Positions 21,615 through 31,564 of a DNA stretch of 64,000 nucleotides are shown here, piece by piece (the stretch's first letter is position 1; every line of letters starts with the position of its first letter). A program made the position numbers and the translations under genes. Source of the DNA: Choristoneura fumiferana (taxonomy: Eukaryota; Arthropoda; Insecta; Lepidoptera; Tortricidae); assembly GCF_025370935.1 (NCBI RefSeq), contig NC_133472.1, forward strand, positions 36,908,884 to 36,972,883. Direction: 5' to 3'. The notes below the pieces were generated by a model. It did no database searches. It saw nothing but the letters and a program-made list of their open reading frames with translations, and was not told the DNA's origin.

Positions 21615-21862
21615 CTAATCGTTGAACCGCCGCATTTCAAAACGGCTAGCCGTAAAGTAATACAGCGGATTATACGATCCGACTGCGACATACACACCAT
21701 AACGAGCTGGGCTTGTATTTATTTTCCAGTTCATTAAAGCAGGCTTAAATAAAAATACGTTCTTCGAATAATGACTTGGCGTTTTTGCTGTTTTTCCACA
21801 GATTGAATGTTTCGTATAAGCCGCCAGGTATTTTTCTCTGGATTTTGGCGGCAACAGGCTAT
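21615..21862 (-). pseudogene. Tyrosine-recombinase-like (Crypton-type?) N-terminal fragment
   Basis: The minus strand gives LLPPKSREKYLAAYETF from about 21855, then FNELENKYKPSSLW near 21720 in another frame. This is the pattern of the N-terminal SAM-like region of insect tyrosine-recombinase proteins (LPxKSxxxYxxAYxxF ... KYKPSTLW). The frame changes between the two blocks and the catalytic region is not found. It lies just upstream of the hAT gene. Family recognition is from memory of the pattern, so certainty is moderate. Confidence 0.45.
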
Positions 21863-22114
21863 CACTCGCGTTTCATGCCTCGATAAGTATTTCTGGCAGG
21901 GGTATTGAATCAATATTTTGCTTTTACCAAATATTTACGGAAAATAACGCGTAAGTTTTTTTTTTCGAGCGCTGCACTTTTGATGCGCGCGCAGGTTCAC
22001 TAAAGGCACAGGAAAAACCGGCTGTCCAGCCAGAGCAGCAAAATAAAAAATAAAATAAACCATAAATTAATGTTTCTAAATACGATAGTTAAGTTAATTT
22101 GTGTTTATAAAATA

Positions 22115-22575
22115 GAATTCAACAATCGTGTAAACAAAGCAATTTTTCACGATTACTCCGTAGCTACTTACATTTGAACGCCAATCCCGATCATATTCAC
22201 ATGTCAATGAACCCACCATTGTTTTTAACAATCATTGTATCATTAAATAATTATCTAAATATGTTTATTTTTATAGAATTAATTGGAAGACGAAAATACG
22301 TTATATTTGTCAAATTGACATGATCATTTTTTCCTCACTGAAGTCACTCACTGATGACTCACTGAAATTTAGTGCTGTACCTACAAAATTAATTATTTGA
22401 TTGAACCAACCTTACCCACCGATAATTATGGCTGGCTCTGAAAATTGGGAAATTTTATTGGCTCAGGTCGTAGAATACTGCAAACCTATTAATTTGTATT
22501 GTATTGTAAAACTCGTTATTGTTCATAAAAACACATGAAAATAACAGGACACAGGATAATAAGATGTACAATAGT
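22115..22575 (+). repeat. Dispersed unit, uninterrupted copy (relative of 50.5-52.2 kb)
   Basis: Reverse-complement homologue of 50540-50643 plus 51816-52205. Shared words include CACGATTACTCCGTAGCTAC, TTGACATGATCA-like sequence, GGTCGTAGAAT and GAAAATAACAGGACACAGGA. Here the unit is continuous, whereas at 50.6 kb a 1.17-kb repeat sits inside it. The end from 22495 resembles a LINE 3' tail on the minus strand (AATAACGAGTTTTACAATAC when reversed). Confidence 0.75.
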
Positions 22576-22584
22576 AGATTATTG

Positions 22585-22692
22585 TCGTGGCCTGGAAGTA
22601 GGCAATTGCTGGCTAAGTATGAGTATTAAACGGACGAGCTTGTGAGTCCGTTTAACTAATACGAAGCCAGCAATTGCTATTCCAGCCGAGAC
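22585..22692. repeat. Long imperfect hairpin
   Basis: GGCAATTGCTGGCTAAGTAT and its reverse counterpart near 22655-22680, with TTAAACGGAC and GTCCGTTTAA at the tip, form stems covering about 100 bp. This looks like a foldback element or the end of one. Confidence 0.65.
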
Positions 22693-22696
22693 TAAT

Positions 22697-23152
22697 ATAA
22701 AGCTTTTCTCAAAAATGGTGAATAATTCTGAAATAGAATAAACTTTTTCTCAAAATATACCTAACTATTATAAAATTTAATTTTATTCCAATATTTTTCT
22801 TATGCTTTCCCGCTTTTTTTCATTAAAAATAAACTGCAGGTGTATTTTTCCACCGAAAACATCACAAGCTATTTCAGACCCAATAGAAAAAGTCCGGAGT
22901 TCCAACAAAATATCTGATACCCGCCATTAGACTTGGCTGTATACGACTTGTGCCAACATTTCCATGGCCTTTTTAACTTTAAAAATAAATGTGACTGATT
23001 GCAGGCGCGCTAATTCATTATTGTCGAGCTAGCGCGCCTGCAATCTTTTTAACTTTTTAATTTTTCGCTGACCATAAACTATGCACTTCACCTTCTGAAA
23101 TGTAAAGAATAATGTCAACTTTTACGGACATTTTTGAGAAAAGTGTTTTAAA
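22697..23152. mobile_element. Possible MITE with short terminal inverted repeats
   Basis: CTTTTCTCAAAAATGG near 22702 and CATTTTTGAGAAAAG near 23135 are inverted. The 455-bp interior is non-coding and includes the GC-rich hairpin at 22997-23045. No target duplication was established. Confidence 0.35.
22997..23045. repeat. Perfect 16-bp GC-rich hairpin
   Basis: GATTGCAGGCGCGCTA and TAGCGCGCCTGCAATC are perfect inverted copies separated by 17 bases, in otherwise AT-rich DNA. Confidence 0.85.
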
Positions 23153-23223
23153 TATTCCAAAGTGTGCACAGGTGGGGGTAGAGTGATTTTCGGCGATGAT
23201 TGGTGTTCTATATTCAAGTGGAA

Positions 23224-25047
23224 CTACTTCTTTCCAATTATATTCAGAATGGAGTAATGACGTACTTTGTGCGTATCTATATAATTTATTATTATTGATG
23301 ATGTAATAGGGGTAGTGTTAGGGTTAATGCTACATTTAGAATAAATATTGTTATACCAATCGTCATTTGTATCTGAACTATTATAGTGTATGATACTTAT
23401 AGCAACTGAGCGTGATAAAGCATCTGGAGCCAAGTGGTATTTGCCACGTTTATGTTTTATTTCGAAGTTGAAGGTTGAAAGGCGAATACTCCAGCGAGCT
23501 AAACGTCCAGTAGTATTATCTAGATGTAAAAACTTTTGGAGAGCAGAGTGGTCGGTATAAATAATGAATTTGAGGCCGTTGTCCAGGTAGCAACGCCAAT
23601 GTTCTAAGGATAAGATGACCCTTAACATTTCTCTTTCCGTGATAGAGTAATTTTTCAGGGGACCTGTGAGGGATTTACTCATATAGGCTATGGTTTTTTC
23701 TATTCCGTCAACTTTTTGAGTGAGCATTGAGCCAATTCCGAAGCTGGAAGCATCACAGTGGACTGCGAAGGGTTTTGTATAATCTGGACAAGTGAGAATA
23801 GGAGACTAGGGCTTCTTTAATGATTCTGAAGGAATTGTCATTTTTAAAGGTCCATTTGAAAGGCAGGGCCTTTTTGGAAGTAGAAGTTAGTTTGGTAAGA
23901 GGCGCAACCTTAGTGCTGAAATCAGGAATAAATCGTCTATATATCAGCTTGCTGTGCCTAAGAATCTCTTAACTTCACGAGGATTGGTGGGGGCGGGTAT
24001 ATCGAGAATCACTCGGACTTTACTTAAATCGGTTTGGAGTCCTGCCTGACTCATTGACTATGTAACCTAAATATTTGAGTTATTTTTTGAAGAATGAGAA
24101 TTTAGTGAATTTTACTGTTATATGCTTGCGCTAGCTTCTGTTGGACCTTATTTAGTAATGCTCTTTGTTCTTCAAATGTATTACTGACGATAATTATATT
24201 AATTATGTCGTCTAAATAAATGAATACTGAATTATCTAGGTTTCTGATGGAAATAATGTATACATGAAACGTTGCTGTGTAGCAGGTGCATTTGAAAGAC
24301 CAAATGGCATTACGCGGAATATGAACATTCCACGGCCTGGCACGTGAAAAGCAGTCTTGGGTCTATCTGACGGGCGTAAAGGAATTTCAAAAAAGCTTTG
24401 GCAATATCAATGGAGGAGAGATATTAAGCATTTTTTAACTTATCAAGGATATCTGAGATAAAGGGAAGTTTATAAGCATCTTTGCGGGTAATTTAATTTA
24501 ATTTTCTGCTATTGATGCAAAAACGCCACTTTTGGTCCTTCTTGGGGGTGATAATGACTGGATTCTAACATGGACTCTCACAGGGTTCGATGACGTTTAG
24601 TTTTAGCATTTCGTCGACTTCATGACAAAGGGCCTTTTGTTTTTCCGGTGAAAGTCTATAGCATCGCTGTCTGATGGGTGGATGATCACCGGTATCGATG
24701 TGGTGTTCTACGAGATGAGTCCTACCCAAGGGTTTGGATTCTGTTGAAATATATTTAAATTATTATTATTATTTTTATAAATGTTCTAAATATGTCGCGA
24801 TACGATCGTTGTGAATGTTGGTGGTTGATGATAGGAGAAGACGAGATGAAACCATGGTGAGGCATTTGGTGATCTCTTCCATGTCCTGTTCCAGAGTATA
24901 AGGGCTCGTTTCGATGCAGCATGGCTGTTCTAAAAGTGGATTTAGAAGTTGGCGTAAGTCATCAGCTGTGGCGGAAGAAGGAAATTGGACGGCGCGGAGC
25001 TTGAGCTCGTACAGGAGTTCCGGTTTATTTAGAAGAGCCGTCTGCAT
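23224..25047 (-). pseudogene. Ty3/gypsy relic: gag start fused to reverse transcriptase and RNase H
   Basis: Reading downward on the minus strand, a 90-codon piece (25047-24775) with LNKPELLYELKLRAVQFP and SATADDLRQLLNPLL resembles the N-terminus of insect gypsy gag proteins. It runs almost directly into the reverse-transcriptase entry THLVEHHIDTGDHPPIRQR and NVIEPCESP (24720-24560). The protease and most of gag are therefore missing. The palm is badly broken, with remnants VILDIPAPTNPREVKRF near 23990. From 23727 RNase H is open: IAYMSKSLTGPLKNYSITER, IIYTDHSALQKFL, GRLARW and HLAPDALSR. Integrase is absent. Many stops are present, so this is an old internally deleted copy. Confidence 0.85.
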
Positions 25048-25049
25048 TG

Positions 25050-25800
25050 TGTTTAAAACGAATATCTTAAAGTGATACTAATTACAAGTGATGCTTAGGA
25101 GTGTGAGTGATTGTAATTATTTTATCGGATTAAATGTTTCTAAAGCGTAAGTTTGGTAATTCAGTAGAAGTAAAAGGTATAAGTTGAATAAGGTTCGGTT
25201 TAAATATGAACGTAATCGAATATTAGTTATAAAAATAATGCATTAAATATTTACGATAGTGATGTCCATAATATCGGATTAAGGTGACGCATCGCTAAAC
25301 AATTAATCGAAAACAGAGCATTTGTACCCCGCAACCCGCTCACACCCCTCTACTTTTTACGCGGCTTGCGAGGCGCAGTCGACCGTGCGTTACACTGACA
25401 GTAGTGACAGTGCCTAGAAAACGCGCTAGAACAGAGACGTCTTCTTAGAGTTGCCATTACAATTTCGTTACTTTTTTTGGCAAAATAGTAGAAGGTGCAT
25501 TACCTTCTACTATTATGAAAGAAAGAAAGAAAACATGTATTCGTTCGTTTTTTGCGGAGTATTTTATCTTATGGGCCTATTTTAACAAAGTTTTAATGTA
25601 TATTTGTATGAATATTCGTGTAAAATATTCCAAGTGAATTTTGACCTACTTCTAGTGGTCGTGAAATTTGGCATAGATACTTACGTGGGGTTGATGACAG
25701 TACAAGTACAATCAACAAAAAACATAGTCGGCAAAAAAGCTTGTATTAAAAATTAAGTTTATAGATTTCCCCTGCCACCATATATTGTCCACCTGACCAT
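25050..25800. other. Region upstream of the gypsy gag start; no gene recognised
   Basis: It may hold the leader and LTR of the minus-strand gypsy relic, but no paired LTR is found. A GC-richer segment at 25320-25450 has no recognised content. Confidence 0.3.
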
Positions 25801-25801
25801 A

Positions 25802-25894
25802 AGGGGCCATCCATAAAGTACGTCACACTAGTTTTGACCCCCCCCCCCCCATCTTAATGGGTGACTTACTGGACGTACTTTATGGATGACCCCT
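25802..25894. mobile_element. Very short MITE (93 bp)
   Basis: AGGGGCCATCCATAAAGTAC at the left and GTACTTTATGGATGACCCCT at the right are inverted with one mismatch over about 24 bp. The interior is mainly a run of C. This is a widespread arthropod MITE pattern. Confidence 0.8.
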
Positions 25895-26111
25895 AAATAG
25901 ATTGAGACCCATTAGACAAGAAATGTCAGGGCCGTCAATGTAGGTAGTTACTGCAGAGCAAAAAATAAATAATACAAACATACTGTTTTTTACAGGTTAT
26001 TTTTTATATTTATCTTTTTTAATATTTAAATTTTACTTTTTACGGTTTATACAGTTATTTACAAATTTACATATTTATATTTTAGATCTCACTTATTTAC
26101 AGTTTAAAAAA

Positions 26112-27400
26112 TATTATTTACAGATACATTATTAACAGACAACACAAACATTTATTGCCGTTAATTTCGGAAAATGGCATAACATAATTTAAATTGTCAA
26201 GGTTAGCAACTTCACCAATACCGAAAACCTTAGGAAAAATATTATCAGAGGAAATAGTAGTACTAGTAGCTTCTGCTTCTTCTAAAACGTTTCCGATATT
26301 TGGCACAGAATTTTCCTTATTATATCCTGTAATTACGTATTCCGGATCACGAATAGGCTTATTCCTAATATACCTTGGATCGACAAGCTCTGGAAGAAGA
26401 CAATCGTAATAGAATTTGAGTAATTTTTGTTCCATTAAGTCTGCCCAAAATTTGTCATCTCTTTCTATAATTTCTGTTTTTATTTTATTGTCACCATACT
26501 ATATTCCCAACAAACAATATCTTTTTTTGCAGATATGCAATTGTCCTTGAATTTGAAAATACCAATCCGATTTTTGGTTAACAATTACTTCGTCATTTTT
26601 GTTTTTTTTTTATAAAAATGCATCTTTTTCTTTTCAATTGCCTCTTCAATACCAATTTTAAAAGGCGCTATGGGACATTTAATTTCTATAAGCATATCAC
26701 TAGAAATACCATCGGGCGTAGCACCTAAGGATAGTTTTCATCGATGAATAAGCCGCAATTTTCAATTTTAATATTTTTTATGACAGATAGTTGCTCAAGT
26801 GCAATCTTTTCAATTTTTTTTCGATGGCATATGGATTGGACATGATAAATATTGGGTTTATACAGCAAATTTTTAACAATGTTCTTGCAAGAATTGCTCT
26901 GTTTTCTTTTGACAATTTTGCCGAAATTAGAAGCTGTTAACATATTTCGCCTCAGCTCTAACCATTCCCCCGATTCACAATGTAGTATGGTTCGCTTTTC
27001 GATGACCCTTCTTTCTTTATCGTTTTTTTTTAAATTTTGAACAAAAGTCGTTTTAGCTTTTTTTAAAGTCTGTTCGTCTAAATCTGGTTTGTCTACCACT
27101 TCTCCATAATCCAAATTTATCGTTCTTGGTATTAGGGTACGATTTTTTTTATTTTCTCGTGTTTTGCCTTACGCCTTTTATTATTTGCTGCTTTTTTGTG
27201 CTGTTTAATCGACTTGTTGGGGCTGTTTCCGTATATTTTTTTATGAACAGTTGACAGCAAATTTCCGGTATTAAATGAAATTACAGCTCCTGAGCATCTT
27301 GCTTGGTAGGATCGTCTTAGAGAGTAATTAATTCTTTTCCCACCTACAAGCCTTGCAATAACTCACAAAATGTGAAGTAAACCACTGATTAGGACGACCC
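26112..27400 (-). pseudogene. YqaJ-type nuclease domain protein, pseudogene
   Basis: The minus strand reads VGGKRINYSLRRSYQARCSG at about 27350-27290, then KKIYGNSPNKSIKQHKK and a basic stretch, then a 129-codon open run from 27114. That run contains GEWLELRRNMLTASNFGKI and KNIVKNLLY, the entry of the YqaJ (lambda-exonuclease-like) domain. After a stop at 26725 the catalytic blocks follow as LGATPDG, LIEIKCP and, near 26545, FQIQGQLHI. They match the TPDG, ExK and Q motifs of PD-(D/E)XK nucleases. The C-terminal run (26435-26118) reads DPRYIRNKPIRDPEYVI. Two or more frame changes and a stop make it a pseudogene. Such proteins are abundant in insect genomes and are probably transposon-linked. 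Which transposon it served cannot be told. Confidence 0.75.
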
Positions 27401-27404
27401 TTGC

Positions 27405-28340
27405 CGATAAGCCCCTAATCGTTGGCAACCCTAATGTAACACAACGTAAAGTGAAAAAAACTACATTAACTCCCCAGAAATTATTTGAAACTGTACATCG
27501 AGGGATAAACACCTAATCCAAAAGAAACAAATGCTGTGCGCTACTTGCCGAGCAAACTCAAAATTGAAACACCGACACAAGCCGGTCGTTCAGCAGAAAA
27601 AAAATCGAACTAAATAGTCGAAACGAATAGTCAAGTCCGGGAAATAAACACTAAGACGTTTCGTACTCAATCGCCCATTCGAAATGCGTCACTTTCCGAA
27701 CGGTGGTTGAGTGTGAAATGATTGACCACATAAGTTGTCAACACACTTGGGTTACTTGGTCAAATCCAATTGCCACAACGAAAGTTAGGTAACAAACCTT
27801 AAACCTAAGACCTAACAACTAACATTATACCTTACCACAAATGGAATACCCAAAGTATAATCCCACGACGACGACAATACAGCTCAATTATCTAAAACAC
27901 AATGTATGGGCAACCACACAGAATAGCTGAATGACAAAGAAATACGACTTCAAATGCTAACCAGTGAAAAAACAACGTTTATGCGATACAGAATAGCCGA
28001 ACGAACCAACGACAAACGACAACAATTATTAGCAAAAAAAAAACCTGAGAAAAAGTTCAGGAGATACGATGAAAACGGACGAACACACCTACAAAATTTA
28101 GTACGGTCTGCAAATAAATCACTAACCGCATATACCAACAAAAAAGCGAAGCTAGGCCGAAATAACGAAACGAAAGGAAACACACGACATTAGGATTTGG
28201 AAAATCGTATTAACTAACAGAAAAGTGAAGCTAGGCCGAAATAACGAAACGAAAGAAAACACACGACTTTAGGATTTGGAAAAATAAATGTAAAAACAAC
28301 CATTACAAATCCATAAAAACCGGAAAACCCAAATTATTTC
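27405..28340 (-). repeat. Probable 3' untranslated/LTR region of the second gypsy element
   Basis: It lies just past the integrase C-terminus on the minus strand and has no coding sequence of its own. It contains a 79-bp tandem duplication (about 28133-28290) marked by GAAGCTAGGCCGAAATAACG at 28148 and 28227. LTR ends could not be fixed because no second LTR copy was found. Confidence 0.35.
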
Positions 28341-28361
28341 AAAATGTCTTTGATGTGATAG

Positions 28362-29176
28362 TTACCGACACACTGCGACTTCAAATCTGTAAGTTCGTAA
28401 TCCTTGCGGAGAAATCAACCTGGTAACTCTATAGTTAATGAAACGAGGAGCGAATTTCCCACCTCTTCGTTCGTCAGCACTGGAACGAGTAAAATTCCTT
28501 CGCCAAACTAAATCGCCGAGATTAAACCGAAAGGACGTCCTACCTAAATTATACCGAGCGTCGTTACGCTGAAACACGAGAGCCAAAGCGTCTTCAACCC
28601 TAGAATAAACGTCACGGAGGGAAACTAGATGCACGCGTCTCCCGGCTGCGAATCAAATCATGATCCTCTGTCTGGACAATAACGTTACGAGAAAAATCAA
28701 TCTCACGTCCGTACATTAAAAAGTTTGGCGAATAAGACGTCGCCAGGTTAATACATGAATTGAGATATAGAGCAACTTTAGGCAGCTCTCTCGCCCAACA
28801 ACGACGATCAGCACTAACTAAAATACTCAGAGCCGTTATCACTAGACTGGTTAAATTTTTCAATCACCGAGGCTTGAGGGGAATAGTACGGGGTAAAACA
28901 GGGCGGTGGTATTCCATACGACGCCAAGAACCTCTCGAACTCTGCGCTCTTAAAAACTGTAGCATTATCACACAGCACCTGTAACGGCTTCCCGTAACAT
29001 AAGAAAACTTCCGACTCCAAAGCACGACAAATGATACCAGCATCGTATTTCTTTAACAGCACAAGCCACACGAATTTAGAAAATACATCTACCATTGAAA
29101 ATATATACCGATAACCATAATACGCGGTAGGTAATGGACCAATAAGATCGATCGAAACAAACATAACCCTAAACAT
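28362..29176 (-). pseudogene. Ty3/gypsy integrase, three frames
   Basis: From 29176 the minus strand reads VSIDLIGPLPTAYYGYRYIF, the start of the integrase core with its first Asp, then FSKFVWLVLLKKYDA and LCDNATVFKSAEFERFL with the second Asp. YYSPQASVIEKFNQS carries the Glu region. A frame change leads to LPKVALYLNSCINLATSYSP and FLMYGREI (28800-28690). Another leads to the C-terminal domain FRFNLGDLVWRRNF and KFAPRFINYRVTRLISP (28540-28400), the chromatin/GPY-like module of gypsy integrases. Two frame changes in about 800 bp indicate decay. It is probably the 3' end of the element whose gag and protease lie at 29.9-31.2 kb, but reverse transcriptase and RNase H are missing between them. 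Confidence 0.88.
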
Positions 29177-29306
29177 TTAAGTAAATACAAATTACAACAA
29201 ACACAATATAAAATTCACTAATCATTACCTACTAATTGAAAATATTATACAATTTAATTGAAAATCTAACTATCAAATCTTTGTTTACAATACAAATGAC
29301 AATTGT

Positions 29307-29924
29307 CTAAAGTGTCAATTTTTTTTTGACATATGACACAGAACTTTTCGCACAGACTTTTAAAAAGTTAGCTGATCGACCACAAAGTTCGCTAGTCTCT
29401 GGGCAGTCGTATGCTTTCTGTGTCACTCTTATATGAACGTTATTAAATTTCGTAATTCGTTCATTTAGGGTTCTTTGCTGTGGAAAAATTTTATCATTGG
29501 GATTATTTAAAAATTGACGCAACTTTTTCTTACCTCTCTTACAAAATCTATCAGGCCCATACACGTCCTGCTGTTGCCATATTTTTTCACTTCCACAACC
29601 TTCCGAAGGCGCCTCTCGCTCCTTTGCCGACCCTGTCAGCCCAGTCTGCAAATTTCCAACCTCTCGTCCACTCTCAGGCTTCGAGTCCAAATCCTTCTTT
29701 TCGTCAACCATTCGTTCCAATTGTCCATCGGCTTCAACCGACCTGGACTCCGACGACACACCTTTGCTCGAACCTGAATCAGGCAAATTTAAGACACAGA
29801 ACCCTAACAACGTTTCATTTGATCGGACTTTGCATTCTGCGATCAAATTCACTTTCTCACGTTCAACCTCTTGCTTTGAAACTTTATTCGCACAAAATGA
29901 GATTGTGTCATGTGTGTCAATCAA
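29307..29924 (-). CDS. Uncharacterised 205-codon open frame inside the gypsy element
   Basis: This uninterrupted minus-strand frame follows the protease and sits where reverse transcriptase would be expected. It is hydrophilic, rich in Lys, Glu and Ser, with segments such as EGCGSEKIWQQQDVYGPDRF and KVCAKSSVSYVKKKLTL. I see no reverse-transcriptase, RNase H or envelope motif, no signal peptide and no membrane segment. It may be a spacer part of the gag-pol polyprotein left after deletion, an unrelated insertion, or an open frame kept by chance. Plus-strand frames over the same bases (29480-29935) are rich in Ser/Pro and are likely shadows. Confidence 0.35.
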   Translation of the reverse strand: MIDTHDTISFCANKVSKQEVEREKVNLIAECKVRSNETLLGFCVLNLPDSGSSKGVSSESRSVEADGQLERMVDEKKDLDSKPESGREVGNLQTGLTGSAKEREAPSEGCGSEKIWQQQDVYGPDRFCKRGKKKLRQFLNNPNDKIFPQQRTLNERITKFNNVHIRVTQKAYDCPETSELCGRSANFLKVCAKSSVSYVKKKLTL

Positions 29925-30262
29925 TTTATGAATAAAATTGACACGATATATATTTTCAAAGTCAAAGCATGACTATTGTAATTAATTGTTGCATTATTTT
30001 CAGATAAATGGTCTTGACCCAAAATACAAAAACTTGAACTGTCCTCAATGATAAACAACTTGATTCTACAGTAGTAATTATCTATTAAAAGATATGCATT
30101 TGCAACTCCTAAAGGGCGGATCCGGGAGCCCCCGGCTGTACGCAAAGGCTCACCAAGCGCACACTCGTATCTCAAATTAATCTTCTCTGCAAGTGATACC
30201 GAAATCAATGACACAAAAGCCCCCGTGTCGATCAGCGCTTTGCATGGCTGGCCGTTGAGCTA
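29921..30262 (-). pseudogene. Ty3/gypsy aspartic protease
   Basis: The minus strand reads LNGQPCKALIDTGAFVSLIS, with the catalytic DTG, then FCILGQDHLSE, the flap and the hydrophobic-Gly region typical of retroviral-type proteases. It is in the same frame as gag upstream, separated by two stop codons (TAA near 30276 and TAG near 30263). The length of about 110 residues is normal for the domain. Confidence 0.85.
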
Positions 30263-30274
30263 TATAGGCACAAA

Positions 30275-31189
30275 TTAGTTTAGATTATTACTCTTGTCAT
30301 TAGAAAATATCGTATTAATTTGAGGAACGTCTTCATTTTCCTCCCCTTGCTGAAATTCACAATCTGGCTCTTGAAATACTACATTCACGTTAGGCGCATC
30401 ATAGTCTCGTCGACGTGTTGATACATTCGATGCCGTAACACCTGGTGGTGGACTTGCTGATGATGATGATACTGGACCATCTGACGGAGGCTGCCTATTG
30501 AATGGCCTCGGTCTAAGATTATACGGCGGATGAACTGGCGTTACCACCGGCGTTGCACGTGCTGTGAACGGCGTTCTCGGCATTGAATGTGGCGTACTTA
30601 TAACATTAGGTGAATAATACGTAATTCTTGGCATATGTGGGACATTTTGAAGAATATCCCTCGGCTCAGGGATGATTACAGGTTCACCCTGTCCATATAT
30701 TGGCAGATTTATTTCTTCATACACATTTTCTCTAGATAGATCTGTTATCTGTCGCAGCACTTTTTTTAAATCATCTTTTGTATTATAAATTCTCGATGCC
30801 AATAACATTTTATATTCACCTTGGACCGAGCATAAGTACTGCTTGACGAATCTTGCTTCGTCTGTTATATTGGCCTTCTCCGCCAATAAATCCAAATTAT
30901 AAAAGTATTGGATCAAATTCTCGGACTGGCTTTGTTTTCGTAGATAAAATAATTGAGTATAATCTACTGCCACCTCAAATTCATTTTTTATCTTGCTCAG
31001 TAAATCTTCATAACTAGTGAAAGTGGAGAATTTCGCTTTATACCAGGATGCTGCGGATCCTGTTAAATATGCCGCGATGGCAATTTTTTTTTGATCTGCC
31101 GACCAGCCGCGTATTGCTGCTACAGCTTCAAATTGCAAAATGAAATCTAACACGTCGCCTGCGCCATCGAACGTAGCTTTGTCCGCCAT
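30275..31189 (-). CDS. Ty3/gypsy gag protein
   Basis: Gag packages the element's RNA into particles. The open frame starts best at the ATG at 31189 (MADKATFDGAGDVLDFILQF); an in-frame ATG at 31222 adds a hydrophobic stretch that is less likely. Capsid-like features are IRGWSADQKKIAIAAYLTGS and ASWYKAKF, followed by DLLSKIKNEFE and LFYLRKQSQSENLIQYFYNL, the retrotransposon gag core. A Pro-rich linker (PPYNLRPRPFNRQPPSDGP) follows. No CCHC zinc knuckle is seen before the stop near 30277. The frame of about 305 codons is intact, unlike the integrase of the same element. Confidence 0.85.
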   Translation of the reverse strand: MADKATFDGAGDVLDFILQFEAVAAIRGWSADQKKIAIAAYLTGSAASWYKAKFSTFTSYEDLLSKIKNEFEVAVDYTQLFYLRKQSQSENLIQYFYNLDLLAEKANITDEARFVKQYLCSVQGEYKMLLASRIYNTKDDLKKVLRQITDLSRENVYEEINLPIYGQGEPVIIPEPRDILQNVPHMPRITYYSPNVISTPHSMPRTPFTARATPVVTPVHPPYNLRPRPFNRQPPSDGPVSSSSASPPPGVTASNVSTRRRDYDAPNVNVVFQEPDCEFQQGEENEDVPQINTIFSNDKSNNLN

Positions 31190-31560
31190 GATGAGACCCA
31201 CTATATATAATATTAAATGCAAACTTTACCTTTTCTTTTCCTCGTCGATCCTTACTTACTCAAGGCTTCTTATGGCCTACAGTTTTCTTCTTATTATATT
31301 TCCTCGCTTTGCGCGCAAGAGGACGGATCTCTCTCTCCTTTGCAGACACCCAAACCTCCACCAATTTGTAGTGGACGGACGGTCCACTATCCTAATATTT
31401 CCTGTTAAGTTATTAAGCAATTAAAAACACTTCTTTAGGATATTTTCATGTGTATTTCCAATCAACATGCTACGTTGGCAGCTCGGATACTAGTCTTCTG
31501 TTTAACACCCTTGCGTCCGTTCCATATTATTATTCAAAAATGGAACTATGCTGCCAGCAT
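31190..31560 (-). repeat. Gypsy leader and probable 5' LTR part
   Basis: It lies directly upstream of the gag ATG on the minus strand. The motif ATTGGTGGAGGTTTGGG near 31370 may be a primer-binding region just after an LTR end in ACA. No second LTR supports this, so the border is uncertain. It ends where viral L-like sequence begins at about 31565. Confidence 0.3.
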
Positions 31561-31564
31561 CGAA

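Noticed and set aside
29480..29935. Plus-strand open frames of 151 and 87 codons
   Set aside because: They overlap the minus-strand gypsy frame, are low-complexity Ser/Pro/Thr, and have no recognisable motif.
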